DNA from: Taibaiella soli
GTDB lineage: Bacteria > Bacteroidota > Bacteroidia > Chitinophagales > Chitinophagaceae
Assembly: GCF_003236175.1 (NCBI RefSeq)
Contig: NZ_QKTW01000013.1
Coordinates: forward strand, 1 to 64,000
Direction: 5' to 3'
Length of the DNA stretch: 64,000 nt
Part shown: one piece after another, positions 36,083-46,288 of the stretch
Layout of the letters: the number at the start of each line of letters is the position of its first letter
Numbering within the stretch: the stretch's first letter is position 1
Translations under genes and position numbers: made by a program
Notes under the pieces: model-generated
What the model was told of the DNA's origin: nothing
Database searches by the model: none
Seen by the model: the letters and a program-made list of their open reading frames with translations, nothing else

Positions 36083-36110
36083 AAAGGCTTCGCGATGCGA
36101 AGCTTTTTTC
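36083..36110 (+). terminator. Intrinsic terminator of the helicase gene
   Basis: Stem GCTTCGC/GCGAAGC with a GAT loop, followed by six T. Confidence 0.85.
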
Positions 36111-36137
36111 TTGTGCGAGAAATCAGAGAATCAGACA

Positions 36138-37394
36138 TCAGCGATCAAAATAAACTTCGAACGTGTGCATGCTATCTTCCGTGTAGAAATAAAAAAGCTG
36201 ATAGCCCGCCATATCGCAGATCTGTTTTACAATAGAAAGCCCGAGCCCGTTGCCGTCTTCCTTTACCTCTTCATGACGATAAAAGCGCTGAAATAAACGA
36301 TCGTTATCCAGCATGGAAACAGCAGATGTGTTGCTAATCATCAGACGTTTTAGATCCAGCGATATTTCAATCTTCCCTCCGGGCTTATTGTAACGAATAG
36401 CATTGTAAAACAAATTGCCGATCACAATTTCAGCCAGTTGATTGTGAAAAACAACATCTACAGGTTTTAAAAACACCTGCAAATCTATCTTACGTGATTC
36501 CATCAGCTCTGAAAACTCTACAAGTTTTTCCTCGATAATTTCATGTATTTCCACCGGCTCATTCAAAATGAATTGACGATTCTCCACTTTCGTCAGCAAC
36601 AGTAATGCCTGGTATAAACGAGATAATTTGTGTACCGCTTTCTCTATATCAGATATTTGTGTCGGATTGTTTTTCAGTACCGCTTCATTTTGCACCAACA
36701 TATCCAGCTTTCCTCTGATAACGGCTAACGGCGTCTGCATCTCGTGCGCCGCATGACTCGTAAACTCTTTCAGTGATGCATAATCCTGCTGCACTCTTTC
36801 GGTCATTGCTGTGATGCTTTGGTTGAGCAGCGAAAACTCGTCAATCTTTGTCTCTTCCAGCTCCAGCACACCTTTCTGTGCAACTTTGTATCCCTTCACC
36901 TTTTCGATAGTATTGTAAAACGGCTGCCAGAGCTTGTGCAGCAAACGTCTGTTGATTAAAGAACTTACCAGAAGAATAAGCCCAATCATTAAAATCGAAA
37001 CAAGGATAATAATTGCGAGCAGCTTTTGCGTTTCTTTCAATGGTTTACTAACCGTAATGAGATAATTATTCCCTTTTACACTGAGGCCAAATGCAACTTC
37101 CCGAAATGGCTCCAGACGCTGATCCACGACAAGTTCCGTATTATCGAAACGCTGTACCACTGGTTTATCAACCATCCGGTAAGTAACAAACTGATCGTTG
37201 GCCGGCAGGATTTCCATCAGTGCATTGTGCTCCCTGGCATACTCGGTAATTTCCTGCTGCTCGGTGTACAGCGTACTGTCGAGTTCGTTGATAAGTACGT
37301 AGCGAATCAAAAAATAAAACGTACAGCTACCTAAAAGAAAAATACCGATGGTAACTGCAATATTCAGTTGGCTATAGCGCGTGAAGAGCTTCAT
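36138..37394 (-). CDS. Two-component sensor histidine kinase
   Basis: A 418-residue membrane kinase. Transmembrane segments lie at about 10-33 and 125-147 around a periplasmic domain. A HAMP-like linker precedes the HisKA domain (SHAAHEMQTPLAVIRGKL). The ATPase domain has VIGNLFYNAIRYNKPGG and GNGLGLSIVKQI. The usual DNGxGI box is degenerate (MISNTSAVSMLDNDRLF), which is common in this subgroup. It overlaps the response regulator gene by 4 bp (ATGA), so the two are translationally coupled. The stop codon lies in the ATCGCTGAT-type repeat. Confidence 0.9.
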   Translation of the reverse strand: MKLFTRYSQLNIAVTIGIFLLGSCTFYFLIRYVLINELDSTLYTEQQEITEYAREHNALMEILPANDQFVTYRMVDKPVVQRFDNTELVVDQRLEPFREVAFGLSVKGNNYLITVSKPLKETQKLLAIIILVSILMIGLILLVSSLINRRLLHKLWQPFYNTIEKVKGYKVAQKGVLELEETKIDEFSLLNQSITAMTERVQQDYASLKEFTSHAAHEMQTPLAVIRGKLDMLVQNEAVLKNNPTQISDIEKAVHKLSRLYQALLLLTKVENRQFILNEPVEIHEIIEEKLVEFSELMESRKIDLQVFLKPVDVVFHNQLAEIVIGNLFYNAIRYNKPGGKIEISLDLKRLMISNTSAVSMLDNDRLFQRFYRHEEVKEDGNGLGLSIVKQICDMAGYQLFYFYTEDSMHTFEVYFDR

Positions 37395-38068
37395 TTCACG
37401 GAGATTTTATATCCCATACCATACAAACTGCGGATATAATCACCCGCGCCTGCTTTCACTAATTTCTTCCGGAGGTTTTTGATGTGTGCATACATGAAAT
37501 CGTAATTATCGACGAGATACATGTTATCCCCCCAAAGATGTTCTGCAATAGCGCTTTTCGAAAGTACCCGATTTTTATTGATGATGAAGTACAAAAGCAA
37601 ATCGTATTCTTTCCGGGTCAGTGTCAACGCATCATCATTCACAGTCACTTGCTTTGCATTTACATCAATCTGAATTTCTTCGAAACGAATCATATTACTG
37701 CCCGAGAGATTTTTCCGGCGGATAATAGCGGCAATACGACTGCTCAATTCAGCCATATGAAACGGCTTGGTCTGATAATCATCTGCTCCCAGTTGTAAGC
37801 CGGTGATCTTATCATCCATCTGATCACGTGCGGAAATAATGATTACTCCTACCTCCTTTTCGGTTTCGCGAAGTTGCTGCAAAAGCTTAATTCCACTACC
37901 GCCGGGCAACATAATGTCCAGCACAATACAATCGTACTGATGTGACTCAATTTTCTCGAGTGCATCTCCGTAAGTCATCACTGACTCACAGCGATACTTC
38001 TGCGAAGAAAGATATTCAACCATACTTTTATTGAGCGGCGCTTCGTCCTCTACGATCAGCAACTTCAT
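37391..38068 (-). CDS. OmpR/PhoB-family response regulator
   Basis: A 225-residue regulator. The receiver domain has EDE at 7-9, Asp51 (IVLDIMLPGG) and Lys in YQTKPFH. The C-terminal winged helix (about 130-222) contains LTRKEYDLLLYF and the C-terminal hairpin IRSLYGMGYKI. It is first in a two-gene operon with its kinase. The lack of a nearby regulated transporter gene leaves the signal unknown. Confidence 0.93.
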   Translation of the reverse strand: MKLLIVEDEAPLNKSMVEYLSSQKYRCESVMTYGDALEKIESHQYDCIVLDIMLPGGSGIKLLQQLRETEKEVGVIIISARDQMDDKITGLQLGADDYQTKPFHMAELSSRIAAIIRRKNLSGSNMIRFEEIQIDVNAKQVTVNDDALTLTRKEYDLLLYFIINKNRVLSKSAIAEHLWGDNMYLVDNYDFMYAHIKNLRKKLVKAGAGDYIRSLYGMGYKISVK

Positions 38069-38099
38069 TTTTCCAGAAAAATTCTTTTAACTGCTAACA

Positions 38100-39119
38100 T
38101 CAAATTCCTACTACCAACACCCGGAAGCTTCCTGGCTTAAATACCGGTTTCGTGTGCTTTTGTGCATTTTCACCAGCGGGTGATTCCGAATCAGCCACAG
38201 GCAAATAAATCTTATTGGTTGTTGGGTCAACAGTGAGCGTACGCGCGCCTTTACGTGTCTTTACGTTTTGCGCTACGTAATATTTTCCATTAGCGTTCCG
38301 GGCTATAACGGTGAGGGTTCCTTCGCCGTTGGCGCTGAAAATATGTTGAGAAACAGGGTCGAATGCTACGCCATCACATTCTTCCTCAATAGGTAATTCT
38401 TGTTCCGCTTTTCCGGTTTTTGCATCCATCACAATCAATTTCTCATTGTCACAACCTGCAAAAAGTTTCATTTGCTTAGGGTCGATGGCCAGACCGGAAG
38501 GCTCTTTGCCGGCGCCTAGCGGCCAATGTGCTTCCACCGCCAGTGATTTCACATCCAGAACCACAATTTCGCTTTTATCTTCAATATTCACGTACAATTT
38601 TCCGGCATTATCAGAAACCGCAGTCTCTGGTTTTCCGCCTAAATCGATGCTTTTCAGCAGTTTGTTTTCTTTCGGGTCAATCACACTTATGTTCGCACTT
38701 TTTCCGTTGCCGACAAAAACATAACCAGAAACTGGCTCGTACATAATCGCATCCGGATTTTGCCCTACCGGAATTTGTACAATTTCAACATTTGTCTGCA
38801 TATCGAAAACCGTCACCGTATTGAGTTTGCCATTACTCATAAAACCTTTGTTGAGTGCCGGCACAAAAGCTACACCGTGAACACCGCTGGTATTATTCAA
38901 AACACCGACAGAATCACCGTTTACCTTATTGATGATATTAACCTGTGAACCGTGTGCGATATAAAGATTGTTAGTCGTCGGATTGATAGCAAGATAATCC
39001 CACTTCTCATTACCCGCTACAGGAAAGGATTGTAGCATGCGGTAATTTGTTTTTTGTGCGAAGGAGGCCGTTGTGCTCAGGAGCGCTGCGGCTAGTGTAA
39101 TTTTTGCGGCAAAGTTCAT
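38100..39119 (-). CDS. YncE-family beta-propeller protein
   Basis: A 339-residue exported protein with a signal peptide (MNFAAKITLAAALLSTTASFA). Repeating blade segments follow, such as WDYLAINPTTNNLYIAHGS, AIMYEPVSGYVFVGNGKS, GLAIDPKQMKLFAGCDN and GVAFDPVSQHIFSANGEG. The pattern matches YncE/cytochrome cd1-like seven-bladed propellers. Its role is unknown. It lies upstream of the two-component operon on the same strand with only 31 bp between them, so all three may be one transcription unit. Confidence 0.85.
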   Translation of the reverse strand: MNFAAKITLAAALLSTTASFAQKTNYRMLQSFPVAGNEKWDYLAINPTTNNLYIAHGSQVNIINKVNGDSVGVLNNTSGVHGVAFVPALNKGFMSNGKLNTVTVFDMQTNVEIVQIPVGQNPDAIMYEPVSGYVFVGNGKSANISVIDPKENKLLKSIDLGGKPETAVSDNAGKLYVNIEDKSEIVVLDVKSLAVEAHWPLGAGKEPSGLAIDPKQMKLFAGCDNEKLIVMDAKTGKAEQELPIEEECDGVAFDPVSQHIFSANGEGTLTVIARNANGKYYVAQNVKTRKGARTLTVDPTTNKIYLPVADSESPAGENAQKHTKPVFKPGSFRVLVVGI

Positions 39120-39310
39120 TTTGAATGTTTATTATTTTGAAAAACTTGTTTGTGTTCGAGGTTCAGTTGTCGTGCTTCGACTCCGTTCTGCACGACAAAG
39201 ACATCGTGCAGATTGCATCCTTCGTCGTGACGAGCTCATAAACCCGTAGCGAAATTGAGCGACGATTATGGAGACTTTCTGGAGTAACAATTTCTTAATA
39301 TTGGCAGTAT

Positions 39311-39344
39311 AAAAAACAAAAACAGGTGGCGCGAAAGCCACCTG
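39311..39344 (-). terminator. Intrinsic terminator of the T9SS cargo gene
   Basis: Stem CAGGTGGC/GCCACCTG with a 6-nt loop; an A-run on the plus strand gives the T-run on the minus strand. The rest of the 39120-39374 gap contains a CTTCGACTCCG string and no gene. Confidence 0.85.
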
Positions 39345-39374
39345 TATACCTCTGCAATCTTCCTTGGCAGGAAT

Positions 39375-40304
39375 TTAGTTTTTCACGAAAGGAATCACCT
39401 GTGTGTGGCTTCCCGTAGTGATATAAGCGTAGTACACGCCTTGGGGTAAAGCGGCTGTATTAACCATTATTTCTTTATCAGCTGATGAAACGAGCACTAC
39501 TCTGCTGCCGGACATATTATATACGGAAACGGTTTTAGCACCGGCTTCTGGTGTAACGATGTGAATATTGTCGCTCGCCGGGTTCGGATACAGCGTATAT
39601 TTTTCTTCATTAGCTACTACATTAGTTACAGCGGTCGGCGTAGTGGTGGTTATCGTAGATTCAACGCTCAGATTATCAAAGCGATTGTTGCCACTGGTAA
39701 GTGAAGTATTGCCGGCAAATTTCACGCGAAATACAAAACCTCCGTTATTGCGAACAGTAGTATCTATAAAATTAACTGCAATCAATCCCCATGAAGCCCC
39801 CTGAAACTGTGACTGACTGATAGAATCGATCGTCATGCTGATGCCGGTTGTTTTCCATGTAGCGCCGCTATCTGTACTATAATCGAAAAGCTGTGCGAGC
39901 TGACCACTGGTGGTGCTCGAAGACTGCACTTCGTACTTGATAGTTATATTACCATTGTAACCGGTGGTTGGCGCGTACACACGCAAATCCATACTATCGC
40001 TTGGATTGCGGAGACGCAATGCATTACCAGCTACCGCACTCATGCGTGCATTCATTGTGTCGCCGGCTACGTTGTCGATATAACCTGCATAAGTGTTGGA
40101 TCCCGTCAGATGATACACCACGTTGGCTTTGTTGGTGTCGATCGCGGAATAATTGGCGTGCATTACCGGAATAGAAGGATTGTGATACGCTGTGGTGATG
40201 CCATTGAAATTCCAGTAGTGCAGCAATGTTGTTTGCGCATCTGCAGCAGGAGTCATGGCCATTAAAGCGCCTACACAGGCAATCACGAGTCTAACTTTTT
40301 TCAT
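39375..40304 (-). CDS. T9SS type A sorting domain-containing secreted protein
   Basis: A 309-residue protein with a signal peptide (ending AADA). The central part is a beta-sandwich-like domain (LLHYWNFNG, STTSGQLAQLFDYSTDSGATWK). The C-terminal sorting domain spans about 235-309: YTLYPNPASDNIHIVTPE, VSVYNMSGSRV and LPQGVYYAYI. The type IX system exports such proteins and attaches them to the cell surface. It is the last gene of the TonB receptor/EEP cluster. Confidence 0.85.
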   Translation of the reverse strand: MKKVRLVIACVGALMAMTPAADAQTTLLHYWNFNGITTAYHNPSIPVMHANYSAIDTNKANVVYHLTGSNTYAGYIDNVAGDTMNARMSAVAGNALRLRNPSDSMDLRVYAPTTGYNGNITIKYEVQSSSTTSGQLAQLFDYSTDSGATWKTTGISMTIDSISQSQFQGASWGLIAVNFIDTTVRNNGGFVFRVKFAGNTSLTSGNNRFDNLSVESTITTTTPTAVTNVVANEEKYTLYPNPASDNIHIVTPEAGAKTVSVYNMSGSRVVLVSSADKEIMVNTAALPQGVYYAYITTGSHTQVIPFVKN

Positions 40305-40348
40305 ACTGTTGTTTTGTTTTTTTACTTGAGTTGGAAAAAGAAATGTGT

Positions 40349-41740
40349 TTATGATTTAATGATTGTTTGCTGAATTAAGGTTTGACCAGTCGTTACCACA
40401 CGTATGAAATAGATACCCGGATTGAACATACACGGTATTGCCACAACCGGATTATCCACCACGAAGTCTTTCTGCAGGACTACTTTTCCATCTGTATTGT
40501 AACAACCGATTTCTATTTTCTTGTTCATTAGAGATGTTGCACAATGCAGCAAGATGTCACCACCAACAGGGTTCACCACAGCAATTGCATTTTTTAGCAA
40601 CATACCAGGAACGGCAGTGGCAGCCATTTCGGGATCTGCAGGGCTGTTGCCCGTTGTGTTTTGTGTTACTAACAAATCCACCATTACCGGATATTTATTC
40701 GACATCTGAAACAATGCTTCTATCACATCTGCCGGCGCAGCATTATTGGCCGTTGTACTGTTATCATTTATTGAAACACTCAGGCGATGGCCGTCGTTAC
40801 CAATAGTGCGATACGAATTTGGCAGATAGCTGATATAATTTGTATTGTGTGCAATCCAGGGTGAAAGAAAAATATGATCATACCAGGATTTACCACCACC
40901 GCTGGTTCCACAAGTATTTGGAACGCTGGCACTTTGCCGCGTAGACGTGGTGAGATAAGCTGAATAATTTTGCGGCAGCGCATCCCAATTTGCGGGATAC
41001 GTCAGATGATTATCTAAAGTAAAAGGTGGATCGTAAAACCGGAAACCAGTGTCAGGCGTTGCGGTCAACGTTTGATAACATGGTTCAGCAGAACTGCGCG
41101 TATTGAAATCCCCCATATTGATCATATTCGGCAAATGAGAAAAATGTGTTTGTAATTGCTGCATTTCTCCGGCAATCTGCTGATCTCTCGAAGTACTTGA
41201 AGAGCCCGACTGGTCGTGATTGATTGTTACATACAAAAATGTGGTATCGTGCGTTGCTGCAAGGTTCGGATCTTTATAAAATAATTTGTAGGTGTTAAAA
41301 TCCGTGATATTGGCATACGAACTAACGATCGCTACAAAACCTAATTTCTGGCGGTTGTAAAACAGAACAGACATATTATCTGCCTGCGAATTGTTGGTAG
41401 GCATACAATAAGCATACTTACCGGGATACGCCGCATTGAGCGCGTACTGCACAATCGAATCGCCAAAACCAAGCGGTGCTGTTCCATGAAAATCGGAAGC
41501 ACTTAATTTGATAGAGCCCATTTTTTCGAGACTCAAAATATCTGGATTAGTAAACTGAACTATTGTTTTCAGGTAATTGTGATAAGTACCATTGTCGCCC
41601 TGGCATAACGGATATTCGCCATAGTTGAGCACATTATAGGCCATTACATGCAGTGTATCAGTCTGCGCGGTTGCACTCCCAGAAAGGGTTACAAGCAGGA
41701 AGAATATTGCGATCGTATGTTTCAATATGTTTTCTTTCAT
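40349..41740 (-). CDS. Secreted endonuclease/exonuclease/phosphatase (EEP) family protein
   Basis: A 463-residue exported protein (signal peptide ending ATA). The N-terminal EEP domain has MAYNVLNYG (first strand), ILSLEKMG (metal-binding Glu position), NMGDFNTRSSAEP (catalytic Asp/Asn), WYDHIFLSP and a terminal NDGHRLSV in which the His is catalytic. A C-terminal region (about 385-463) resembles a T9SS sorting domain (VNPVGGDILLHCAT, NPGIYFIRVVTTGQTL). EEP enzymes cleave phosphodiesters in nucleic acids or phospholipids. It probably works at the surface as part of an uptake locus with the TonB receptor upstream. Confidence 0.82.
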   Translation of the reverse strand: MKENILKHTIAIFFLLVTLSGSATAQTDTLHVMAYNVLNYGEYPLCQGDNGTYHNYLKTIVQFTNPDILSLEKMGSIKLSASDFHGTAPLGFGDSIVQYALNAAYPGKYAYCMPTNNSQADNMSVLFYNRQKLGFVAIVSSYANITDFNTYKLFYKDPNLAATHDTTFLYVTINHDQSGSSSTSRDQQIAGEMQQLQTHFSHLPNMINMGDFNTRSSAEPCYQTLTATPDTGFRFYDPPFTLDNHLTYPANWDALPQNYSAYLTTSTRQSASVPNTCGTSGGGKSWYDHIFLSPWIAHNTNYISYLPNSYRTIGNDGHRLSVSINDNSTTANNAAPADVIEALFQMSNKYPVMVDLLVTQNTTGNSPADPEMAATAVPGMLLKNAIAVVNPVGGDILLHCATSLMNKKIEIGCYNTDGKVVLQKDFVVDNPVVAIPCMFNPGIYFIRVVTTGQTLIQQTIIKS

Positions 41741-41820
41741 CGTTGCGGCTATTCGATGTTTCAGGATAGATGCACCTGCCGCTACCAGGCTAAGCAGGTG
41801 CAGTACAGTCCTGATAATTT

Positions 41821-43194
41821 TTAGTGTTGGTTACCTGAACCATCAGCCTGATAACAGCCGATGTCTTTACCTGGTTGAGAAATTGTAGTCGCACCAAAGT
41901 TTGGATCTACCGGCACTACAGCCAACGCTGAGAATGCTGTGTAACCTTTACCGATACACGGAGAAGTTGATTTCAGATGGAAATCGAAACCTGTAGCGTA
42001 AGTAATGTTCTGCACACCCGGAGCAGGCAATGGATAATTTACAAACTGCGGATTGTTCTGACCAACCAATGCCGAAGCATTGTAAGGTGCGCCCAGTACA
42101 TATCCTGAAGGCAGATAACTGGATGGATTCGGCATATCAGAAGATTGCGGCACTGTGATATAACCTTGCGGATAGAATTGATTTACGATGCTCAATGAAT
42201 CACCATAGTTGTAAGAATAACCATAGTGCATGTTCAATGTATCTGCAGCCGGATTGTTTACGATGCGCAGACCGAATTTACAGTTTACGATCAGGTTGTT
42301 GTACGCACTGCCCTTTGAACCTTCTTCGTAGTTAACGCTACCACCGCGACCAGTCTGAATCTGACGGTAACCACCATTTACGTACGTATTGTTGTACATG
42401 TTGATATTCGTCTGTGGATTCAGACCACCTTTGTTAGATGCTTTGGTACCAGTAGTTGCAGTACCCACAAACATATTGTACGCCATATCACCTACGCTAC
42501 CACTTTTTGCGTTAAATACGTCACCACCCTGATAACCGCATTTCTCAATTGTGTTACGCATAATGCTGAATTTACCACCGGCAATACGAACTGCGTCATC
42601 CACACAACCATACAACCAGCTATCTTCGATAATCAAAGAACCGGCGGGGTTCTGGAAGAAGATCAAACGGGAAAGATCACCAGATTTCACACCATTTACA
42701 CTTGGATTAGTCCATGCGCCACCGCCATATTCCAGGTGCGTCCATTTCAATACAAGGAGCTGACAAGAAGTATCCGCATTAATCCCCAGCCATTTACCAG
42801 CAAACGCAGGATCGGTAGAAGGATCGACAGAAGCAACATCTGTTTTAGTCAAACCCGGTACCGTAAACCAGTTTGGATTGTCTTTCGTACCCAATGAAAT
42901 CAATGTACCTTTTACAGCGATTGAATAATTGCCTGTAACATTCACGCGTACGCCAGCCTGCAACAGCAGTGTATCGCCCGCGGGCACGACTACGTCGCAA
43001 CCGATCGTGTACGTTTTACCTGAAAGCATCGTTCCTTTGATGGCACCACACAGAGGCTGTGCATCACTCACGGTCTGACCAACCTGCAATGGCGGCGTTG
43101 AGATAGTTGTACTACCGCTGTCATTCTTTTTGCAGGAGGTTGCAAACATGGCACCTGCTGCAAGCATCAGCAGAAAATGGTTTCTTGTCTTCAT
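41821..43194 (-). CDS. Surface lipoprotein with beta-helix-like repeats
   Basis: A 457-residue protein with a lipoprotein signal (FATSCKKNDSG; lipobox TSC). The body is rich in repeating hydrophobic/asparagine turns such as MRNTIEKCGYQGGDVFN, AYNMFVGTATTGTKASNKGG, INMYNNTYVNGGY and AYNNLIVNC. This is the pattern of right-handed parallel beta-helices. It may bind or hold a polymer for the receptor. No enzyme motif is visible. It follows the TonB receptor gene by 33 bp. Confidence 0.75.
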   Translation of the reverse strand: MKTRNHFLLMLAAGAMFATSCKKNDSGSTTISTPPLQVGQTVSDAQPLCGAIKGTMLSGKTYTIGCDVVVPAGDTLLLQAGVRVNVTGNYSIAVKGTLISLGTKDNPNWFTVPGLTKTDVASVDPSTDPAFAGKWLGINADTSCQLLVLKWTHLEYGGGAWTNPSVNGVKSGDLSRLIFFQNPAGSLIIEDSWLYGCVDDAVRIAGGKFSIMRNTIEKCGYQGGDVFNAKSGSVGDMAYNMFVGTATTGTKASNKGGLNPQTNINMYNNTYVNGGYRQIQTGRGGSVNYEEGSKGSAYNNLIVNCKFGLRIVNNPAADTLNMHYGYSYNYGDSLSIVNQFYPQGYITVPQSSDMPNPSSYLPSGYVLGAPYNASALVGQNNPQFVNYPLPAPGVQNITYATGFDFHLKSTSPCIGKGYTAFSALAVVPVDPNFGATTISQPGKDIGCYQADGSGNQH

Positions 43195-43227
43195 TTTGTA
43201 TTGATTGTTTAAAAATTGGTTGTTTGA

Positions 43228-46020
43228 TTAATTAAGTTTGAAACGGATACCCACGAGATAATTGCGACCGTAGAGATCTTTCTCGATCAGCACACTGTTT
43301 GGTAAAGTCTGATACGGAAGCTCGTACGGATAGGCCATGTATTTATCTTTAGAAGTTTTCATCTCCACTACGCGCGCAGTGTTCAGCAGGTTGTTGATTT
43401 TAGCGTATGCATAGACATGTTTCGCAATTCTTTTCTCCACCGAAAGAGCAAGTGTTGTCATTCCCTTTTGCCAATAATCCAGCCCAACGAACGGAGAGAT
43501 ATAGGCAATCATGCGGCCGGTATAAGCGACTGTAAAATGGGCGTCCAGACCTATTTCCTGGTACTTGTAGATGAGTGACATATTACCTATATGGGTTGCC
43601 TGTCCCTGCAGCGGATGCGTTTCTGTTACGTTATAGAAATGCGCACTGCCTGTTGCGTCACGTATATAGGAACGTACCGAATCCACAATACTTGAGTTCG
43701 TATAAGTATAGTTCAAGGAAACACCGAAACGATGGAAGTACTTAGTAAATACAATTTCCAATCCGTAGTTGGTTGCATTTTGACTGGTCTGATTAATTGG
43801 CTTGATGATCTGGTTTGACGGACCACCATTCTGAAGTAAAGCATATTCAATCGGATCACTGATGTTTTTGTAGAAAGCGCCAACCAGCAACTGATCAATA
43901 CCTTTCGGGAACCATTCGTAACGGGCATCCAGATTATTTGCCACAGCAGGTCTCAGATTGTAGTTCCCGCCTTCGTCAAATACTTCGCCAGGGAATGTGT
44001 ATGGTACGATTTCAAAGAAACCCGGACGGGAAAGGGAGCTATAATAAGACAGACGGATGTTTTGTTTATTGTCCAGCATATACTTAAAATGCAAGCCAGG
44101 CAATATGTTCATATAGGTAATCGTTCCGTTCTGCCCTACAAATTTGTTCGGATCCTCCTTGATCGTATAATGCTGAAAAGTGTTTTCTACACGCACACCA
44201 CCCAATACCTGCAGCTTATCGCCCATCATCATTTTACCCTGCGCATAAGCAGCTGAAATATTTTCCGTCACTGTGTAAGAAAGATCGTTGTACTGGGTTT
44301 CACCGGCAGGCGTCTGCACACTGAACGATCCATCGTAAATATTGGTAAACAACTGTTGACCGTTAGGTACCAGATTGTAATCATTGTAATAATTGACCCG
44401 GTCTTTATGACGATACATACCGCCAACCATAAACTCTACATCCTTTCCAAAAATTTTCGGCGTGTAGGTAATATCTAAATAGCCTTCATAATCCTGATCT
44501 GTGGTATTCTCCCAGCTATGGCTCCATTTATTAATAAGCTCAGGCTTCACTACCTGGTTTCCTAAACTATCTTTATCCGCGCCGGTAGAAGTATGAATTT
44601 CAGACAAGTCCGGAACATCGCGGGTAGCACGCGAAATTGCACCGCGCCAGTCCACTTTCAATTTATCAGTAAGGATGTGGTTGCCCATCAATGTCGCATT
44701 GATGATGTTTTGCTTGCGCAAAGCGGAGCGATTTGTAATATCCACCGGGCCTGTGCCTGCGCCTGTGCGGTTGATGTTCACAGTTGTATCGATTGTATAA
44801 CGGCTTTCCCTTTCATTGAGCTGAAGAAATAAACCGTATAAACTGATCTGGTTACGTGAATTAAAACGGTAGTCTACTTTTGTATGCAGGCCCGTGCGGG
44901 TTTCCTGAGTAGAATATTGGCGAAGCAACAGGTCTGTCAACGAAACCTCATTGCCGATGTCTGGCTGAGACGATGGTTTATAAATGATCTGGTTACTTCC
45001 CTTAAATGTGTTCTGATAACTGCCGGAGAAAATCACACCGAGCTTTTTATCTTTCAGAAAACGATCCCCAACGGTAAGACTAAACAATGCATTCGGCATT
45101 ACGTTTCCATGCTGAAAATCACTATTGGCGCGGGTAAAATCATTTGTAACCGCATTGTACCCTATTCCTCCGTTACGTGCCGCAGGATCTTTAGCATTGA
45201 TTGCAGAAGAATTAAATTTCTCAAAACTACGGTTGAGCAGCAATTCATTTACACCAGTAGCAGCGCTTGCTGAAAACGTAAAGCGGTCAGGCGCATCTTT
45301 CATTACAAGGTTCATTACGCCGCCAATCGCATCGCCTTCCATGTTTGGTGTCAGTGTTTTCACTACGTCCAGACGATCCAGAATCTCTGCCGGAAAAATA
45401 TCCATCGGTATGTAACGTCCCTTATCATCCGGACTTGGAATCTTTACACCATTTACCGTAGTATAACTATAACGCTTGTCCATGCCACGAATCGTTGCAT
45501 AGCGGGCATCTCCTGTGGCATCACGCTGAACCGTTACGCCGGACACGCGCTGCAATACATTCGCAACGGTAATATCAGGCAGCATTTCAATACTGCGGGC
45601 CGACATGACATTCATCACCTGATCGGAATTCTTCTCCTTGTTACGCGCCTGCTCATCGGTTCCATTTTTCAGGTGCGTTTTCACCTCCACTTCTTTCAGC
45701 TGTGTGGTCCCCTGCTTCAACGCGATGTTGAACTTTATGTTTTCATCTTGCGTGAGCGTTATTTCCTTTTCCCATTTTTCATAAGAAGCGTAGTGCGTCA
45801 CAATCTTATAATTACCACCGGGAATGTTTTTAAACTCGTAACTACCATCCAGGCCTGTAACAGAAATATAAGATGTGCCTGCCAGTGTTACTGGAGCACC
45901 GGCCAATGGTTCGCCGGTTTTATTATCAAGCACCACCCCTTTCAGGACGGCCGCCCGCGCCAACGGTGACAACGAGAAAAGTGCAGTAGAAATCAGGAAG
46001 ATTCGTAAAGGTAGCCGCAT
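43228..46020 (-). CDS. TonB-dependent receptor
   Basis: A 930-residue outer-membrane receptor. It has a signal peptide, then a carboxypeptidase-regulatory-like domain (LKGVVLDNKTGEPLAGAPVTLAG, about 24-105). The plug domain spans about 135-250 (VANVLQRVSGVTVQRD, IRGMDKRYSYTTVNG), followed by a 22-strand barrel ending GRNYLVGIRFKLN. It takes up a ligand with TonB energy. It leads a four-gene cluster whose other products are all exported. There is no SusD partner, so it is not a standard Sus-type pair. Confidence 0.92.
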   Translation of the reverse strand: MRLPLRIFLISTALFSLSPLARAAVLKGVVLDNKTGEPLAGAPVTLAGTSYISVTGLDGSYEFKNIPGGNYKIVTHYASYEKWEKEITLTQDENIKFNIALKQGTTQLKEVEVKTHLKNGTDEQARNKEKNSDQVMNVMSARSIEMLPDITVANVLQRVSGVTVQRDATGDARYATIRGMDKRYSYTTVNGVKIPSPDDKGRYIPMDIFPAEILDRLDVVKTLTPNMEGDAIGGVMNLVMKDAPDRFTFSASAATGVNELLLNRSFEKFNSSAINAKDPAARNGGIGYNAVTNDFTRANSDFQHGNVMPNALFSLTVGDRFLKDKKLGVIFSGSYQNTFKGSNQIIYKPSSQPDIGNEVSLTDLLLRQYSTQETRTGLHTKVDYRFNSRNQISLYGLFLQLNERESRYTIDTTVNINRTGAGTGPVDITNRSALRKQNIINATLMGNHILTDKLKVDWRGAISRATRDVPDLSEIHTSTGADKDSLGNQVVKPELINKWSHSWENTTDQDYEGYLDITYTPKIFGKDVEFMVGGMYRHKDRVNYYNDYNLVPNGQQLFTNIYDGSFSVQTPAGETQYNDLSYTVTENISAAYAQGKMMMGDKLQVLGGVRVENTFQHYTIKEDPNKFVGQNGTITYMNILPGLHFKYMLDNKQNIRLSYYSSLSRPGFFEIVPYTFPGEVFDEGGNYNLRPAVANNLDARYEWFPKGIDQLLVGAFYKNISDPIEYALLQNGGPSNQIIKPINQTSQNATNYGLEIVFTKYFHRFGVSLNYTYTNSSIVDSVRSYIRDATGSAHFYNVTETHPLQGQATHIGNMSLIYKYQEIGLDAHFTVAYTGRMIAYISPFVGLDYWQKGMTTLALSVEKRIAKHVYAYAKINNLLNTARVVEMKTSKDKYMAYPYELPYQTLPNSVLIEKDLYGRNYLVGIRFKLN

Positions 46021-46145
46021 TCGGTTTTGAATATTTACGGCAAATCTTTCCGTCGAATCCTGAACAGATTCTGAATAAATGATCCAATTTCAGATTAGTA
46101 AAAATGAGGTAACGATTTGGAAACAAAAACTTAACACACAAAGCT

Positions 46146-46180
46146 GGCCTCCTCTAACTCATCCAAAGGAGGACAACTCC
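46146..46180. repeat. Dispersed hairpin repeat, copy 2
   Basis: It matches 34692-34726 at 32 of 35 positions. It lies in the divergent gap of the TonB receptor and DUF2252 genes. Confidence 0.75.
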
Positions 46181-46288
46181 AACCGCATCCTCCGACCATG
46201 TTATTCCATTGCCGACGATCAACTATATTGTTGGCACGCTATTTTTCTCTGTTTCTATTAACGACAGTATTCATAAATCAACCAACAC

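Noticed and set aside
46232-46247. A sigma-54-like site TGGCAC-N5-TTTTC upstream of the DUF2252 gene
   Set aside because: The -12 element lacks the invariant GC, so it does not meet the consensus.
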